Of a stretch of DNA of 64,000 bases, positions 1 through 8,895 are shown piece by piece. Positions within the stretch are counted from its first letter, which is position 1. Each line of letters starts with the position of its first letter. Source of the stretch: Bin5 sp965221345. Its GTDB lineage: Bacteria > Chloroflexota > Anaerolineae > Caldilineales > Caldilineaceae. A model generated the notes under the pieces. It made no database searches and was not told the origin of the DNA. It saw nothing but the letters and a program-made list of their open reading frames with translations. Location: positions 1,736,001 through 1,800,000 of the forward strand of contig CBDCSD010000002.1 of NCBI GenBank assembly GCA_965221345.1, given 5' to 3'. Both the position numbers and the translations under genes were made by a program.

Positions 1-112
1 CCGTGCCGCCGCTTTCCTTCTCTTGCGCCATCGCGCTGTCGGCCGCGATCCACAGCGCCGACACAAGAGCAAGCGCCAGTATGCTGTTGATGGAAATTCG
101 GATAGCTTTCAA
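1..112 (-). CDS. Exported protein, N-terminal fragment (runs off window)
   Basis: The start of a minus-strand gene that leaves the window at base 1. From a TTG at 112 the frame reads a lysine/arginine start, a hydrophobic stretch (about residues 9-22) and a small-residue cut site near AMA-QE, which is a classical Sec signal peptide. An AGGAGG Shine-Dalgarno sits 6 nt upstream of the TTG (around 117-123). Only about 37 residues are visible, so the mature product cannot be named. It lies 119 nt downstream of the LysM-cytochrome gene on the same strand and may be in its operon. The start choice rests on the ribosome site plus the signal peptide. Confidence 0.6.
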   Translation of the reverse strand, partial: MKAIRISINSILALALVSALWIAADSAMAQEKESGGT

Positions 113-231
113 TTGACTCCTCCTCTCCCGCGTCGCGCCCCAATGGCACAACCGAATGCGGGGCACGCGATCGAAAATCGAACAGGAAAGTCGTCTAACA
201 GCGCAAGCACAACCTCTGCGCTGCCAGGCGA

Positions 232-1590
232 TCACTGGTCCGCCAAGAAGACGATAAGTGCTTCCAAATCCTCTTCGGGAATATGTTGATAGGACGGCAT
301 CCGATGGGGACTCAGCGCGAATCCCTCAACAAAAAAAACGTCAGGTTCAATGATACTCTCGTAGAGGTAGACATACACATCGGTCGCTGCGCCATCGTAG
401 GCGGGATCTTCGAGCCGGGCAGCGGCCAATTCACCCATACCGTTGTGCGGCGGTCCGAACATGCCTCTCGTACCCGCACTATCGAGCTGGTGACAGATGC
501 CGCAATACTGCTCCTTATACACCGACTGCCCCCGCGCGGCCAGAGTCGCCAACTCCTCCTCGGAAAGATTGCCCAGATCGGTTGCACTTCTCACGCCGCG
601 ACGCTCGGACTGCCGAATCATCAGAGCGACATGCAAAAGCCAGGAAATGCGCAGTATATCACCCGGTCGCAACGCCTGCTCACTAATCTCGCCATTCACC
701 TCTTTCAGTGCTTCTACGTTTATACCCGTCGCTGCAGCGACCGCTTCCCATGTATCTCCTGGCTGCACAGTATAGGTGCCGGCCGAGTTGGAGGCCGCTT
801 CTGACGTGGCCTTCTGGTCTCTTGCCGCGGCGTATGAAGGTGCGAAAACAGGCGGGCCGTCTGACCAACCGCGCGCGGCCCCGACCTCGGTCAACTCGGG
901 CGGCAAATATCTTACCGTTATCTCATCGCCGGCCCGGATGTCAACACCTCGCCGTGCCCACAGATTGAAATTGTCCAGCAGCAAGTCCAAATACGAAACC
1001 GAAAACTCCTCTGCGACTTGCTCCCAGGAATCGTTTGCCTGAACCTCATATAGAATTGGTGGCACTGTGGCATCCGCGTTGAGACCGGGGATCGCTAGCT
1101 GATCGCCAGGCCGAATATCTTCGCCTCGTAGTTGCCACAATTCCACATTGGTCTCTTTCAGAAGCTCAGCCGTCATATCGAATCTGTCGGCAACCAGGGA
1201 CCAGTATTCACCCATCCGCACATTGTAAATGTATACCCGCGCATCATCGACTGTGAACGATTGTGCAATGTCGGCGTCCGCAGCAGGCAGAGCGGAGTCG
1301 CTACGCACCTCACTGCGCATCTGTCCTCTCGCTTGGGGTGTCCCTTTCACGGCCTGTCGGGCGGCGGCGGGCGTTGCTTCGGTCGTTGCAGTGACAGTGC
1401 TCTGTTCTGCCTCCTGTTGCGCTCGCGCCACCGCCTGGTCTGCCGTCGAATCCACGCGGGAGACATGGTAGACCGTGAAGGCGGCAACAAACATCGCAGC
1501 AACCAGCAGACCGCGTGGCAGCATATTCACGCGCTTGCCAGCTCGGTGAAAGCGAGCGTACCATCCAGGATTACTTTCAGAATTCTTCAT
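232..1590 (-). CDS. Membrane-anchored LysM repeat / c-type cytochrome fusion
   Basis: 452 residues from ATG. One membrane segment lies at about 25-43, followed by an Ala/Thr/Gln-rich linker (50-110). Three LysM-like modules follow at about 118-168, 179-227 and 272-316; the third carries the typical YTVQPGDTWEAVA core. The C-terminal domain (about 350-452) holds one heme c site, CGICH at 363-367, and a probable distal ligand Met431 in a MPSY context, as in small mono-heme cytochromes. LysM modules bind glycans such as peptidoglycan and the cytochrome domain carries electrons, so the protein probably holds a heme domain outside the membrane at the cell wall. The cytochrome call rests on CXXCH plus the downstream Met. 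No oxidase or dehydrogenase partner is visible beside it. Confidence 0.82.
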   Translation of the reverse strand: MKNSESNPGWYARFHRAGKRVNMLPRGLLVAAMFVAAFTVYHVSRVDSTADQAVARAQQEAEQSTVTATTEATPAAARQAVKGTPQARGQMRSEVRSDSALPAADADIAQSFTVDDARVYIYNVRMGEYWSLVADRFDMTAELLKETNVELWQLRGEDIRPGDQLAIPGLNADATVPPILYEVQANDSWEQVAEEFSVSYLDLLLDNFNLWARRGVDIRAGDEITVRYLPPELTEVGAARGWSDGPPVFAPSYAAARDQKATSEAASNSAGTYTVQPGDTWEAVAAATGINVEALKEVNGEISEQALRPGDILRISWLLHVALMIRQSERRGVRSATDLGNLSEEELATLAARGQSVYKEQYCGICHQLDSAGTRGMFGPPHNGMGELAAARLEDPAYDGAATDVYVYLYESIIEPDVFFVEGFALSPHRMPSYQHIPEEDLEALIVFLADQ

Positions 1591-1799
1591 CTTATTTGGC
1601 TTCTACGTCCGTTCTGGAGAGACAAAAAGAAGAGAGGAATGAGAGACTCCTTCTCTCTACAAGCTCCTCTCTTTTCAAACTTGCCACTCTATTTCTATTC
1701 TATCCACAACGCCAGGAAAAAGAAAGAAGCGATCTTCCTCCGTATCAACATGTGAGAACGAGCTGCAGGCCGCCGGACCAAAGGAGTTGAGATTGCGGC

Positions 1800-2861
1800 T
1801 CATTCAGTGACGCCACCAATCCTGTCTTCGTCGACTGTTTCCGACAAAGTGGCGTTATCAGTGTGTACAGGCAGACTCTCGGGTTCTCCATCTAAAGCAA
1901 TGGTCCACGCTGCCATCCAGCCGATTACATCGCCGTCCGCGACCACATACCAACTGCTATCCTCCAGTCGGCCGACAACCCGATAACTTTGATCGTTACT
2001 GAGTAACTTCAATACGGGCCCTTCGGCTTCTGGCCGTTCGCGTAAATTGACCGATGGATGGAGGAGCGTGCCTGCCAGTGCCGGCGTGGTTGCCTGAGAG
2101 GCGTTGAGAAAACTGCTTTCCAGAGGTTCATACGAACTGACCAGAGCGAGAGCGGTCGCTGTCGTCTGCACAGTGACGGGAACGACGCGGTTGGCCGGAA
2201 ACAGGATGGCGCCAATTGTCGCCGCAATGAGACCGCCGATGATAAGGAACGGCCACCCCTTCCACTTCTGATGGATACGCCGCGTGGTGGGTATGTACCC
2301 TAAACCCTGATACGTTGGGCCGACTTGCGGCGGCGGGGCCTGCACATCCGCCCGCTCGAAATTGGTGAATATCTCGGCCAGCTTTGCCTCGTATCTGGGG
2401 TCTACCCGCCACTCATTCAGGCGGGCATTGTACGTGCGCCCCGATTCAGGTATCGCCGACCTGACCGCACTGTGTACGGCAGTGAAATCCACCGCCCAGC
2501 CCACGCGAACATAGAGGGAACCGTTTTCCAGCCGCTGATACGACAGCCACGCGTCAGAAGGCTCGATTCTCCTGCGGGCCAACTCCAATTCCTCGTCAGT
2601 GAGAGGAACCAGTTGCGCTTCCTTCAACTCCTCGTCGTGCGTCCAGCGCTTCAGAGGATTCGACAGCTGCCGATACGCCTCATCTACGCGTTCCAGGAAA
2701 GGATCTGACGGTACCGGCCCCGCGACCAGGGCAGAATCGTCCAGATACTCGCCAGTGTGCAGACGTACTTGGCGCCGGTATGCCGCATCAAGCACCTCCT
2801 GCGTAGCGTTGGGCTGAACACCCAATATCTGATAGTAGTTCTCCAGGGATCTACTTTCCAC
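1800..2861 (-). CDS. Degenerate J-domain-like / transmembrane / SH3b protein
   Basis: 353 residues from ATG. Residues 8-78 resemble a DnaJ domain (YYQILGVQPNATQEVLDAAYRR, then an AYRQLSNPLKR helix). The HPD tripeptide needed to stimulate DnaK is absent: the matching place reads HTG at 35-37 and is followed by an insertion. Residues about 90-175 form an uncharacterised middle region. One membrane helix lies at about 203-222. A bacterial SH3 domain (about 266-323, with VNLRERP and GWM) follows on the outer side. The protein probably senses or binds envelope components rather than acting as a co-chaperone. It is in the same orientation as the LysM-cytochrome gene downstream, with 209 nt between them. 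Confidence 0.65.
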   Translation of the reverse strand: MESRSLENYYQILGVQPNATQEVLDAAYRRQVRLHTGEYLDDSALVAGPVPSDPFLERVDEAYRQLSNPLKRWTHDEELKEAQLVPLTDEELELARRRIEPSDAWLSYQRLENGSLYVRVGWAVDFTAVHSAVRSAIPESGRTYNARLNEWRVDPRYEAKLAEIFTNFERADVQAPPPQVGPTYQGLGYIPTTRRIHQKWKGWPFLIIGGLIAATIGAILFPANRVVPVTVQTTATALALVSSYEPLESSFLNASQATTPALAGTLLHPSVNLRERPEAEGPVLKLLSNDQSYRVVGRLEDSSWYVVADGDVIGWMAAWTIALDGEPESLPVHTDNATLSETVDEDRIGGVTE

Positions 2862-2949
2862 TACCCGTGGCTCACTCGGGGTAAAGAGGGTTCGGCATTC
2901 GCTGACTTCATCCGTCGACCGCCGGATGCAGCCCTATCGGAGGAGAGCG

Positions 2950-2983
2950 AAAAAAGAATGAACGTCATACATCGCTCATTCTT
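2950..2983 (-). terminator. Rho-independent terminator after kdgK
   Basis: An 8-bp inverted repeat AAGAATGA/TCATTCTT (2954-2961 and 2976-2983) is followed on the minus strand by a run of T (2950-2955). It lies 25 nt beyond the kdgK stop codon and fits an intrinsic terminator for the aldolase-kinase transcript. Confidence 0.65.
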
Positions 2984-3007
2984 CACCCCGCCTCTCGTTC
3001 GGACATA

Positions 3008-4003
3008 TTATCGGCTGACCCCTTCCGAAATGCCGCCGCTCTCCAACAGTGCGGCCACCTCTTCCTTCTCAAACAGCCCCATGTCTCCGGGAATCGTATA
3101 TTTCATCGCTGCCGCCGCCGCGCCCCATTTCAAAGCATCGGCCAACCAATCTTCGCTGTCTCGGTAAAGATAGCGGTACAGCACTCCTGCCGTAAACGCA
3201 TCCCCCGCGCCGATGCGGCCTACCGTACCGCCGCCCGGAAAAATCGGCTGGCGCTGCGGCGCCTGCCCCGGCACCGCCGCAATCGATCCGTCCGCACCCA
3301 AGGTGAGTATTACCGTCGCCTGGGGGAACTCGCGCTGGAGCGCGGCCAACGCATCTTCCGGAGAGACCGCTTCAGGCAGACCATAGTGGCTCTGGGCATC
3401 CCGAATCGGCGCGAAAACAATGTCTGCGGCCTCGGCAAAGGGATGGCAACCCCGTCGCGACGCCTCAGGCGTCCACAATTTGGCGCGGAAGTTAAAATCG
3501 AAACTAACGCTCCAGCCAGCCGCCTGCGCAAGCTGCAAAGCACGCTTGGCCGTCGCCGCCGCACTGTCGCTGATTGCAAGCGTGATTCCGGTTAAGTGGA
3601 GATGCCGCCCGCCGGTCGCGCTGAAAACTTCCGCCGGCAGTTCATCGGGCGTCATCCGGCTGGCTGCAGAACCGGCACGGTCGTAGATGATCGAAGTGGC
3701 GCGAGAGCCATCTCCGAATTCGACGAAAAACAGGCCCATCCGCTCGCCCTCAACCCAGACGATGTGGGAGGTGTCTACGCCGTGTCCCATCAATGTGCGC
3801 GCGATCCGTCGCCCCAGAGGGTTTTCCGGCATGCGCGAAATCCAGGTCGTGCGCACTCCCAGCCTGGCCAGGGCTACGGCTGTGTTCGATTCGGTCCCAC
3901 CCGCCTCCAACTCAAAATAGGCGGCCTGCTCAATGCGCAGATGGCCGGGCGGTGCCATGCGCAGCAGCGTCTCGCCCAGTGTCACTACATCGTACCTGCT
4001 CAT
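3008..4003 (-). CDS. kdgK: 2-keto-3-deoxygluconate kinase (PfkB family)
   Basis: 331 residues when started at the ATG whose bases overlap the stop of the aldolase gene (ATGA, 4000-4003). A longer reading frame exists but runs through the aldolase. PfkB ribokinase-fold features are the N-terminal GETLLRM strand, the GGTESNTAVALARLG substrate segment (35-49), and the C-terminal GAGDAF motif (265-270) with Asp268 as the likely base. The enzyme phosphorylates 2-keto-3-deoxy sugar acid to KDPG with ATP in the cytoplasm. Translational coupling to the aldolase shows the two act in one Entner-Doudoroff-type route. Exact sugar stereochemistry (gluconate or galactonate series) cannot be read from sequence. 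Confidence 0.88.
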   Translation of the reverse strand: MSRYDVVTLGETLLRMAPPGHLRIEQAAYFELEAGGTESNTAVALARLGVRTTWISRMPENPLGRRIARTLMGHGVDTSHIVWVEGERMGLFFVEFGDGSRATSIIYDRAGSAASRMTPDELPAEVFSATGGRHLHLTGITLAISDSAAATAKRALQLAQAAGWSVSFDFNFRAKLWTPEASRRGCHPFAEAADIVFAPIRDAQSHYGLPEAVSPEDALAALQREFPQATVILTLGADGSIAAVPGQAPQRQPIFPGGGTVGRIGAGDAFTAGVLYRYLYRDSEDWLADALKWGAAAAAMKYTIPGDMGLFEKEEVAALLESGGISEGVSR

Positions 4004-4665
4004 TCTGCCGCGCGTGCCTCCTGTACGGCTCCAAAAAATCTGCGAGCCTGCTCCGTCACAGCCGGCCAATTGCCGTCCGCCACCCAATCTTTGCGTACCA
4101 GCGCGCTGCCCACGCCCACGGCCACCGCGCCGGCGCGAATGAATTCACCGGCGTTCTTCAGACCGACGCCGCCTGTAGGCATCAGCTTTAGATGGGGCAG
4201 AGGGGCCAACACATCTTTGAAATAGTCTGGCCCGAGTCTGGTTGCGGGAAAGACCTTCACCACCGCCGCGCCGGCCAACCATGCGGTTTGGATCTCTGTT
4301 GGCGTAAACGCGCCGGGCATGACCGGCACCTCGCGTTCGACGCAGCAGGATACCGTTGGCAGGTCCAGCGTCGGTGCGACGACAAACTGTGCACCGTTGC
4401 CGATGGCAGCCGCGGCCATTTCCCCGTTCAGCACCGATCCCATGCCCAGAGCGGCTGCGCCTTGAGGGAAAGCAGGTACACGTTCCCGCAGCAGTGAAAG
4501 CGCTTCCAGCGCGCCCGGGCTGGTCATTGTCAACTCGACCGCCGTCACCCCACCGTCCAGCAGGGCTTGGGCCAGATCGACAGCCCGGGCCAGATCCGGC
4601 AAACGTACAACCGGCACCACGCCGCCCTTCTCGATTACCTGAACCGTTCTCTGGGTATCATTCAC
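4000..4665 (-). CDS. eda: KDPG/KHG aldolase
   Basis: 221 residues, the usual length. The class I aldolase carries the Schiff-base lysine in VVKVFPA (Lys137), a catalytic glutamate in AVELTM (Glu44), the GMGSVL phosphate/substrate loop (74-79), PGAFTPTE (117-124) and the GGVGLKN loop. It cleaves 2-keto-3-deoxy-6-phosphogluconate to pyruvate and glyceraldehyde 3-phosphate. Its stop overlaps the start of kdgK by 4 nt. Upstream, on the same strand, is an enolase-superfamily dehydratase, now separated by an insertion sequence. Together dehydratase, kinase and aldolase form a complete sugar-acid to KDPG route. Confidence 0.9.
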   Translation of the reverse strand: MNDTQRTVQVIEKGGVVPVVRLPDLARAVDLAQALLDGGVTAVELTMTSPGALEALSLLRERVPAFPQGAAALGMGSVLNGEMAAAAIGNGAQFVVAPTLDLPTVSCCVEREVPVMPGAFTPTEIQTAWLAGAAVVKVFPATRLGPDYFKDVLAPLPHLKLMPTGGVGLKNAGEFIRAGAVAVGVGSALVRKDWVADGNWPAVTEQARRFFGAVQEARAAE

Positions 4666-4709
4666 GCGTGCGATCCTGTACTCAAGATTAGACTAGAAAG
4701 AGTCATTAA

Positions 4710-5846
4710 CTGATGTTACGCAGTCGATGACGCGTTAGGTAGAATAAGGTCAGGAGGTGAGACATGAAGTTCAAACTCTTTGACCTGTATTCGGACTATC
4801 TACTGAGTTCATTTTCGGCAACGACAGCGACAGGTATGTCGGCGTTGATGGACAAGGCGATCAGCCACGACCAAGTCAGTCGCATGCTCAACCGACGACG
4901 ACTGGAGCCGGCAGACTGGTGGCAGATGGTCAAGCCCTCTGTACGCAGCATGCAAGGTGAGGATGGTGTCATCACGATTGACGACAGCATTGTCGAAAAG
5001 CCCTACACCGATGAAAACGAACTGATCTGTTGGCACTACGACCATGCGCAAGGACGGATGGTCAAGGGCATCAACTTTATCACCGCTTTGTACACGGTTG
5101 GCGAGGTCTCGTTGCCGGTGACCTATCGGTTGGTGACCAAGACCGAATCGCACATTGACAAAAAGGGCAACCGCAAACGACGCAGCGCTGTGACCAAGAA
5201 CGAGCATTTTCGTGCCATGCTGCAAAACTGTGTGCGCAACCGGATTCCCTTCCGCTATGTGCTCAATGACATCTGGTTTGCTTCGGCTGAGAACATGAGC
5301 TATGTCAAACTCAAGTTAGACAAGGAGTTTATCATGGCGCTCAAGACCAATCGCAAAATCGCCCTTTGCCAACAAGACAAACTGCATGGTCGCTATCACA
5401 GACTGAACCAACTCGACCTGCCAGAAAACACAGTGACCGTCATCTATCTGGAACAGGTATCTTTCCCCCTCTATCTGCTCCGTCAGACCTGCACAAACGC
5501 AGATGGCTCGACCGCTGTGCGCTATCTGGTGACCAGTGATTCCGCCCTGACAGCTGACCAACTCATCACAATCTACCAGAAACGGTGGAAAGTGGAAGAG
5601 TATCATCGCTCTCTCAAGCAGAACGCATCGCTCGCCAAATCACCGACCCGCACACCAACCACGCAAACCAATCACTTTGTGGCTGCTCTCTGGTCCTTTG
5701 CCAAGCTGGAGATGCTTAAGGCGCATACAAAGAAAAACCATTATGCCCTCAAGACTCACTTGTACCTTTCTGCCCTGAAACAGGCTTTCGAGGCCTTGTG
5801 TCAGTTGAATCCAATCCGCCTCGATCCCCTGACTGCGTAACATGAG
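4710..5846 (+). mobile_element. IS4-type insertion sequence, copy 1 (1137 bp)
   Basis: The ends are 16-bp imperfect inverted repeats, CTGATGTTACGCAGTC on the left (4710-4725) and CTCATGTTACGCAGTC read inward from the right (5831-5846), with one mismatch. The element is flanked by a 7-bp direct repeat TCATTAA (4703-4709 and 5847-5853), the target duplication. The second copy at 54940-56076 has the same length and ends and its own 7-bp duplication, which fixes the boundaries. It carries a single transposase gene and sits between the dehydratase and aldolase genes. Confidence 0.93.
4764..5840 (+). CDS. DDE transposase, IS4-type (YREK motif)
   Basis: 358 residues, apparently intact. Catalytic acids are Asp73 in ITIDDS, Asp169 in VLNDIWF, and Glu278 in the Y-2-R-3-E-6-K signature (Tyr271, Arg274, Glu278, Lys285). 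The enzyme cuts and rejoins the element ends. An AGGAGGTGA ribosome site precedes the ATG by a few bases. The gene fills nearly all of the element, with its stop 6 nt from the right end. It is transcribed against the surrounding minus-strand genes. IS4 or the related IS701 group is the best family placement; a 7-bp target duplication is shorter than usual for IS4 and longer than the 4 bp of IS701. Confidence 0.92.
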   Translation: MKFKLFDLYSDYLLSSFSATTATGMSALMDKAISHDQVSRMLNRRRLEPADWWQMVKPSVRSMQGEDGVITIDDSIVEKPYTDENELICWHYDHAQGRMVKGINFITALYTVGEVSLPVTYRLVTKTESHIDKKGNRKRRSAVTKNEHFRAMLQNCVRNRIPFRYVLNDIWFASAENMSYVKLKLDKEFIMALKTNRKIALCQQDKLHGRYHRLNQLDLPENTVTVIYLEQVSFPLYLLRQTCTNADGSTAVRYLVTSDSALTADQLITIYQKRWKVEEYHRSLKQNASLAKSPTRTPTTQTNHFVAALWSFAKLEMLKAHTKKNHYALKTHLYLSALKQAFEALCQLNPIRLDPLTA

Positions 5847-6036
5847 TCATTAACTCTATCGTACAGTACAGGACATTGGCAAACGGAATGTCGAAACGGC
5901 GGAAAGGACTATCCTTCTCTTCTCCCCGGATTCCCTGGCCGGATCTGGGAAAAGATCCCCTGTGGCTGTCAGGCGGACGCCTCCAACCGGGGCCATCATC
6001 CAATTATTAGAACGATGGCGGGACGTGTACGAATTA

Positions 6037-7143
6037 TCACCCTATCCGGTACTGCTTCAGCAGCTCGTAATTCGGCGTAATCCCCAGTCCCGGCCGATCC
6101 GGCGCGGCGACATTGCCGTCCGCGTCCAGCCTCATCGTCTCTTCAAAAATCTGCATGCGCAGGGGGTCCACCGTCTCACGGTAAAACTCCAGGATCAGGC
6201 CATTTGCAATCGCGCATACCAGGTGGATATGCACCTCCTGCGCCCCGTGAGGAGCGATGACCAGGTCCTCGGCCGCCGTCAGCGCGGCCACCTGCATAAA
6301 CTCCGTGATGCCCCCCAGAATCTGGGCGTCGGCATTGATTATCGCCGCCCCTTCACGCTCTATCAGATCCCGAAAGCCATAGCGCGTGTATTCATTCTCA
6401 CCGCTGGCTATTGGAATCGACGTGGCGCGCGCCACCCGGGCGTGTCCGCGATAGTCGTCCGGCGCGACCGGTTCCTCAAACCAGAAAGGTTCATATTTCT
6501 CGATCTTGCGCGCCAGCTCAATCGCTTCGTGTGCACGGTACGCGTTGTTGGCGTCTACCAGCAACTTGACCTCCGGGCCGATCGTCTCCCGCACAACCCG
6601 TACCCGTTCTACATCCTCATTGATCGGCACGCCGCCGACCTTCATCTTGATCGCCTTCGCGCCCAGCGTCAGGTTCTCTTCCATCTCCTGCGCCAGTTCC
6701 CGCAGACCCTTGCCCTCCTCATAGTAGCCGCCCGCGATATAGGCGGGGATGCTGTCCCGATACCCGCCCAGGAGTTGGTAGACTGGTCTGTTCACAACCT
6801 TGCCAATCAAATCCCACAGCGCGATATCGATGGCGCTGATCACCCGCGTCGACAGCCCACGACGACCTACCAGCTTGGGCAGCCACATGTTTTCCCAGAT
6901 GCGCCGGTAGTTGAACGGATCCTCGCCTATTACAACCGGCTTGAAGTAGTCGATGAGCGTTGTCGTCAAATCGCTGCCCTGACCTGACGCCGTGCCGCCT
7001 CCCCAGCCCACGCCCGTTATCCCTTCGTCGGTGTATATGTGAACCAGGTTCAGGCTGACATCCACGTAGGTGTATTTGCCGTTACTAATAGGCTTGGGCC
7101 GCGGCCAGGCGTAGCGTTCAACCGTCATGTCTTTGATTTTCAT
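6037..7143 (-). CDS. Enolase-superfamily sugar-acid dehydratase (mandelate racemase group)
   Basis: 368 residues from the ATG at 7143, which has an AGGAAGGGG ribosome site; the longer frame upstream has no such support. Mandelate racemase-type active site: KxK (Lys166, Lys168), metal ligands Asp197 (DANNAY), Glu223 (FEEP) and Glu249 (GENEY), and His299 in APHG. Such enzymes dehydrate aldonic or aldaric acids to 2-keto-3-deoxy acids. KDPG aldolase and KDG kinase follow on the same strand, so gluconate- or galactonate-type dehydration is likely. IS copy 1 now lies between this gene and the aldolase and may have cut the original transcript. Confidence 0.85.
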   Translation of the reverse strand: MKIKDMTVERYAWPRPKPISNGKYTYVDVSLNLVHIYTDEGITGVGWGGGTASGQGSDLTTTLIDYFKPVVIGEDPFNYRRIWENMWLPKLVGRRGLSTRVISAIDIALWDLIGKVVNRPVYQLLGGYRDSIPAYIAGGYYEEGKGLRELAQEMEENLTLGAKAIKMKVGGVPINEDVERVRVVRETIGPEVKLLVDANNAYRAHEAIELARKIEKYEPFWFEEPVAPDDYRGHARVARATSIPIASGENEYTRYGFRDLIEREGAAIINADAQILGGITEFMQVAALTAAEDLVIAPHGAQEVHIHLVCAIANGLILEFYRETVDPLRMQIFEETMRLDADGNVAAPDRPGLGITPNYELLKQYRIG

Positions 7144-7476
7144 TGAATGTTCCCCTTCCTGGGATCGTTGTCCGGGTCGGACTCGGAAAGATAGTCGCGC
7201 TCTCGTTATACGCCCAATTTGAATCGAAAACAAACTGCATCCGGTCAGGATGCCAGAAAGCGCGCCTTTCTCACAAAAGTTCTCGAGAGCAGGCTGAACA
7301 ATAAGCAATTTGCAGTGCAGTCGACTGTCGTACTCCAACGTCAATGCACTTTAGACACGCCGTCACCAGTCTGATACACTGAAAATCAGTTGCCCTCGGC
7401 AAGAGGAAATAGCTACTTGATAAGCCCGTACTTCAGCAGTGATCGGCCTGTATCAGTTCACACAAAACGTCCTGAA
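7144..7476. promoter_or_regulatory. Divergent intergenic region with a possible plus-strand promoter
   Basis: 333 nt between divergently transcribed genes, so it should hold promoters for both. On the plus strand TTAGAC (7351-7356) and TACACT (7375-7380) are 18 nt apart and could serve the epimerase genes, leaving a leader of about 90 nt. No convincing operator palindrome or terminator was seen. Confidence 0.3.
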
Positions 7477-8535
7477 ATGAGAATTCTGGTAACCGGCGGC
7501 ACAGGCCGGGTTGGCGCAAACCTGGTCACACGTCTGCTGGCCGAAGGTCATGAAATCCGCGCTTTCGTTTACCCCGGCGACTCCAGCCGTGCTCACAAGT
7601 TGGATGCGTTCGCCGGCGTGGAAACGGTTGCCGGAGATCTACGTAACCTCGACGATGTAGACCGGGCTGTCCAGGGAGTTGACGCCATCTACCACCTGGC
7701 CGCTGCCTTCGGTGGCCCCTTCGACAATCGCCAATATCTGGACATCAACGCGATGGGAACGCTCAATCTGCTGGAGAGCGTGCGCGCGCACTGCCCCAAT
7801 CTCCACCGCTTCGTTTACGCCTGCACCGTGGCTGTCTATTTGCGGCTGGAGGAAAACGGCCGCTACTTTGAGCAGCCGATCCCGGAGGATATGGTAGCCC
7901 GCTATCATCAAATGCCCTACTTTCTCACCAAATGGATCGGTGAGGAGCTGGCCATGGCCTATCATTACCAATACGGCCTGCCGACTACCTCCTTTCGTTT
8001 TTCCACCATCATCGAGCCGAGTGAGTTCTTCAACGAGTCCGGCCTGCCAAAAATTCTGGCCTTCAGCACCCAATACGAGCACCATAAGTCGATGACAAGC
8101 AGTGACCCGCACACGCATGCGATGCTCGACAACCTCGTTTCCCAGTGGACCGGCGAAGATCAACTCCTTCTCAGCCGCAACCCGAACGGTGTTCCGCACA
8201 AAGAGCACTTCTGCGATGTACGAGATATCGCCCGCGGCCTGATTTTGGGCATTGAAAAGGAGGAAGCTGTTGGCGAGGAGTTCACGCTGGCGGGCGGAGT
8301 GATCATCGACTGGGGGCAGGCTGTCCCCTGGCTGGCCGAGCGTTATGGGGTCGGCTACGCCGACGCGCGCTTGCCATCGGCAAACTATTATACGCTCGAT
8401 CTGACCAAAATTCAGACCCTCCTCGGCTTTGAACCGCAGCACGATTTGAATAGTGTTGTCGAGACCGCCGAAGCGATCCGCAGCGGCGAAGAAACCGATG
8501 TGGTCCCCACCGGCATGCGCTATGGCGAGGGCTAA
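7477..8535 (+). CDS. NAD-dependent epimerase/dehydratase (extended SDR), paralogue 1
   Basis: 352 residues from the internal ATG at 7477, chosen because it aligns exactly with the start of the tandem paralogue at 8896. Rossmann nucleotide-binding motif GGTGRVGANLV at about residues 7-17, and active-site YxxxK (Tyr148, Lys152) in MPYFLTKWIGEE. Family members oxidise, reduce or epimerise sugars or sugar lactones with NAD(P). No strong ribosome site is visible before this ATG. It heads a plus-strand set with its paralogue and two enolase-superfamily genes, suggesting a sugar dehydrogenase step ahead of acid dehydration. Substrate unknown. Confidence 0.82.
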   Translation: MRILVTGGTGRVGANLVTRLLAEGHEIRAFVYPGDSSRAHKLDAFAGVETVAGDLRNLDDVDRAVQGVDAIYHLAAAFGGPFDNRQYLDINAMGTLNLLESVRAHCPNLHRFVYACTVAVYLRLEENGRYFEQPIPEDMVARYHQMPYFLTKWIGEELAMAYHYQYGLPTTSFRFSTIIEPSEFFNESGLPKILAFSTQYEHHKSMTSSDPHTHAMLDNLVSQWTGEDQLLLSRNPNGVPHKEHFCDVRDIARGLILGIEKEEAVGEEFTLAGGVIIDWGQAVPWLAERYGVGYADARLPSANYYTLDLTKIQTLLGFEPQHDLNSVVETAEAIRSGEETDVVPTGMRYGEG

Positions 8536-8895
8536 ATTGCCGTCTTTCAGGTCAGTTCAGCCACTGTGCACGAGTTCCGATCTTTCAGAGGCTGTCCTGA
8601 AAAGGGTCAAATGGCGCCAGGCGCCGTGCCAACACGGCATTTATCGCGACATGGATGAAGACGACACTGCTTTCGGGCAGTCGCGTGGCCTATCGCACAG
8701 ACGTGCAGATGTGTCACCCCTCAGTGAAGTCGTCCGCGCGGTTTGGCCGCAGCAATCAGGTACAAGATAATTAAACACTGGCTACCGCTAATTTCTGCCC
8801 GGTGAAGTAACCCATAATTTTGGCCGAAGACATCTACTCTTCATACAGGTTCAAAGTACCAAGATCAAAAGCTAAAGAAACGGAAAGGTCCCGCA
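8536..8895. other. Intergenic region between the two epimerase paralogues
   Basis: 360 nt with no recognisable gene. Short frames here lack family features. A GGCGCC palindrome pair occurs near 8613-8623. The last 60 nt are AT-richer and probably carry the promoter of the second paralogue. This part is unlike the leader of the first paralogue, so the duplication did not preserve the upstream control region. Confidence 0.35.

Noticed and set aside
5962..6987. A 341-codon plus-strand frame opposite the enolase-superfamily dehydratase
   Set aside because: Shadow of a gene with a complete active site; Arg/His/Leu-rich and without motifs.
7639..8442. A 267-codon minus-strand frame opposite epimerase paralogue 1, with a similar one opposite paralogue 2
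   Set aside because: Both are mirror products of the duplicated genes. Their resemblance to each other follows from the duplication.
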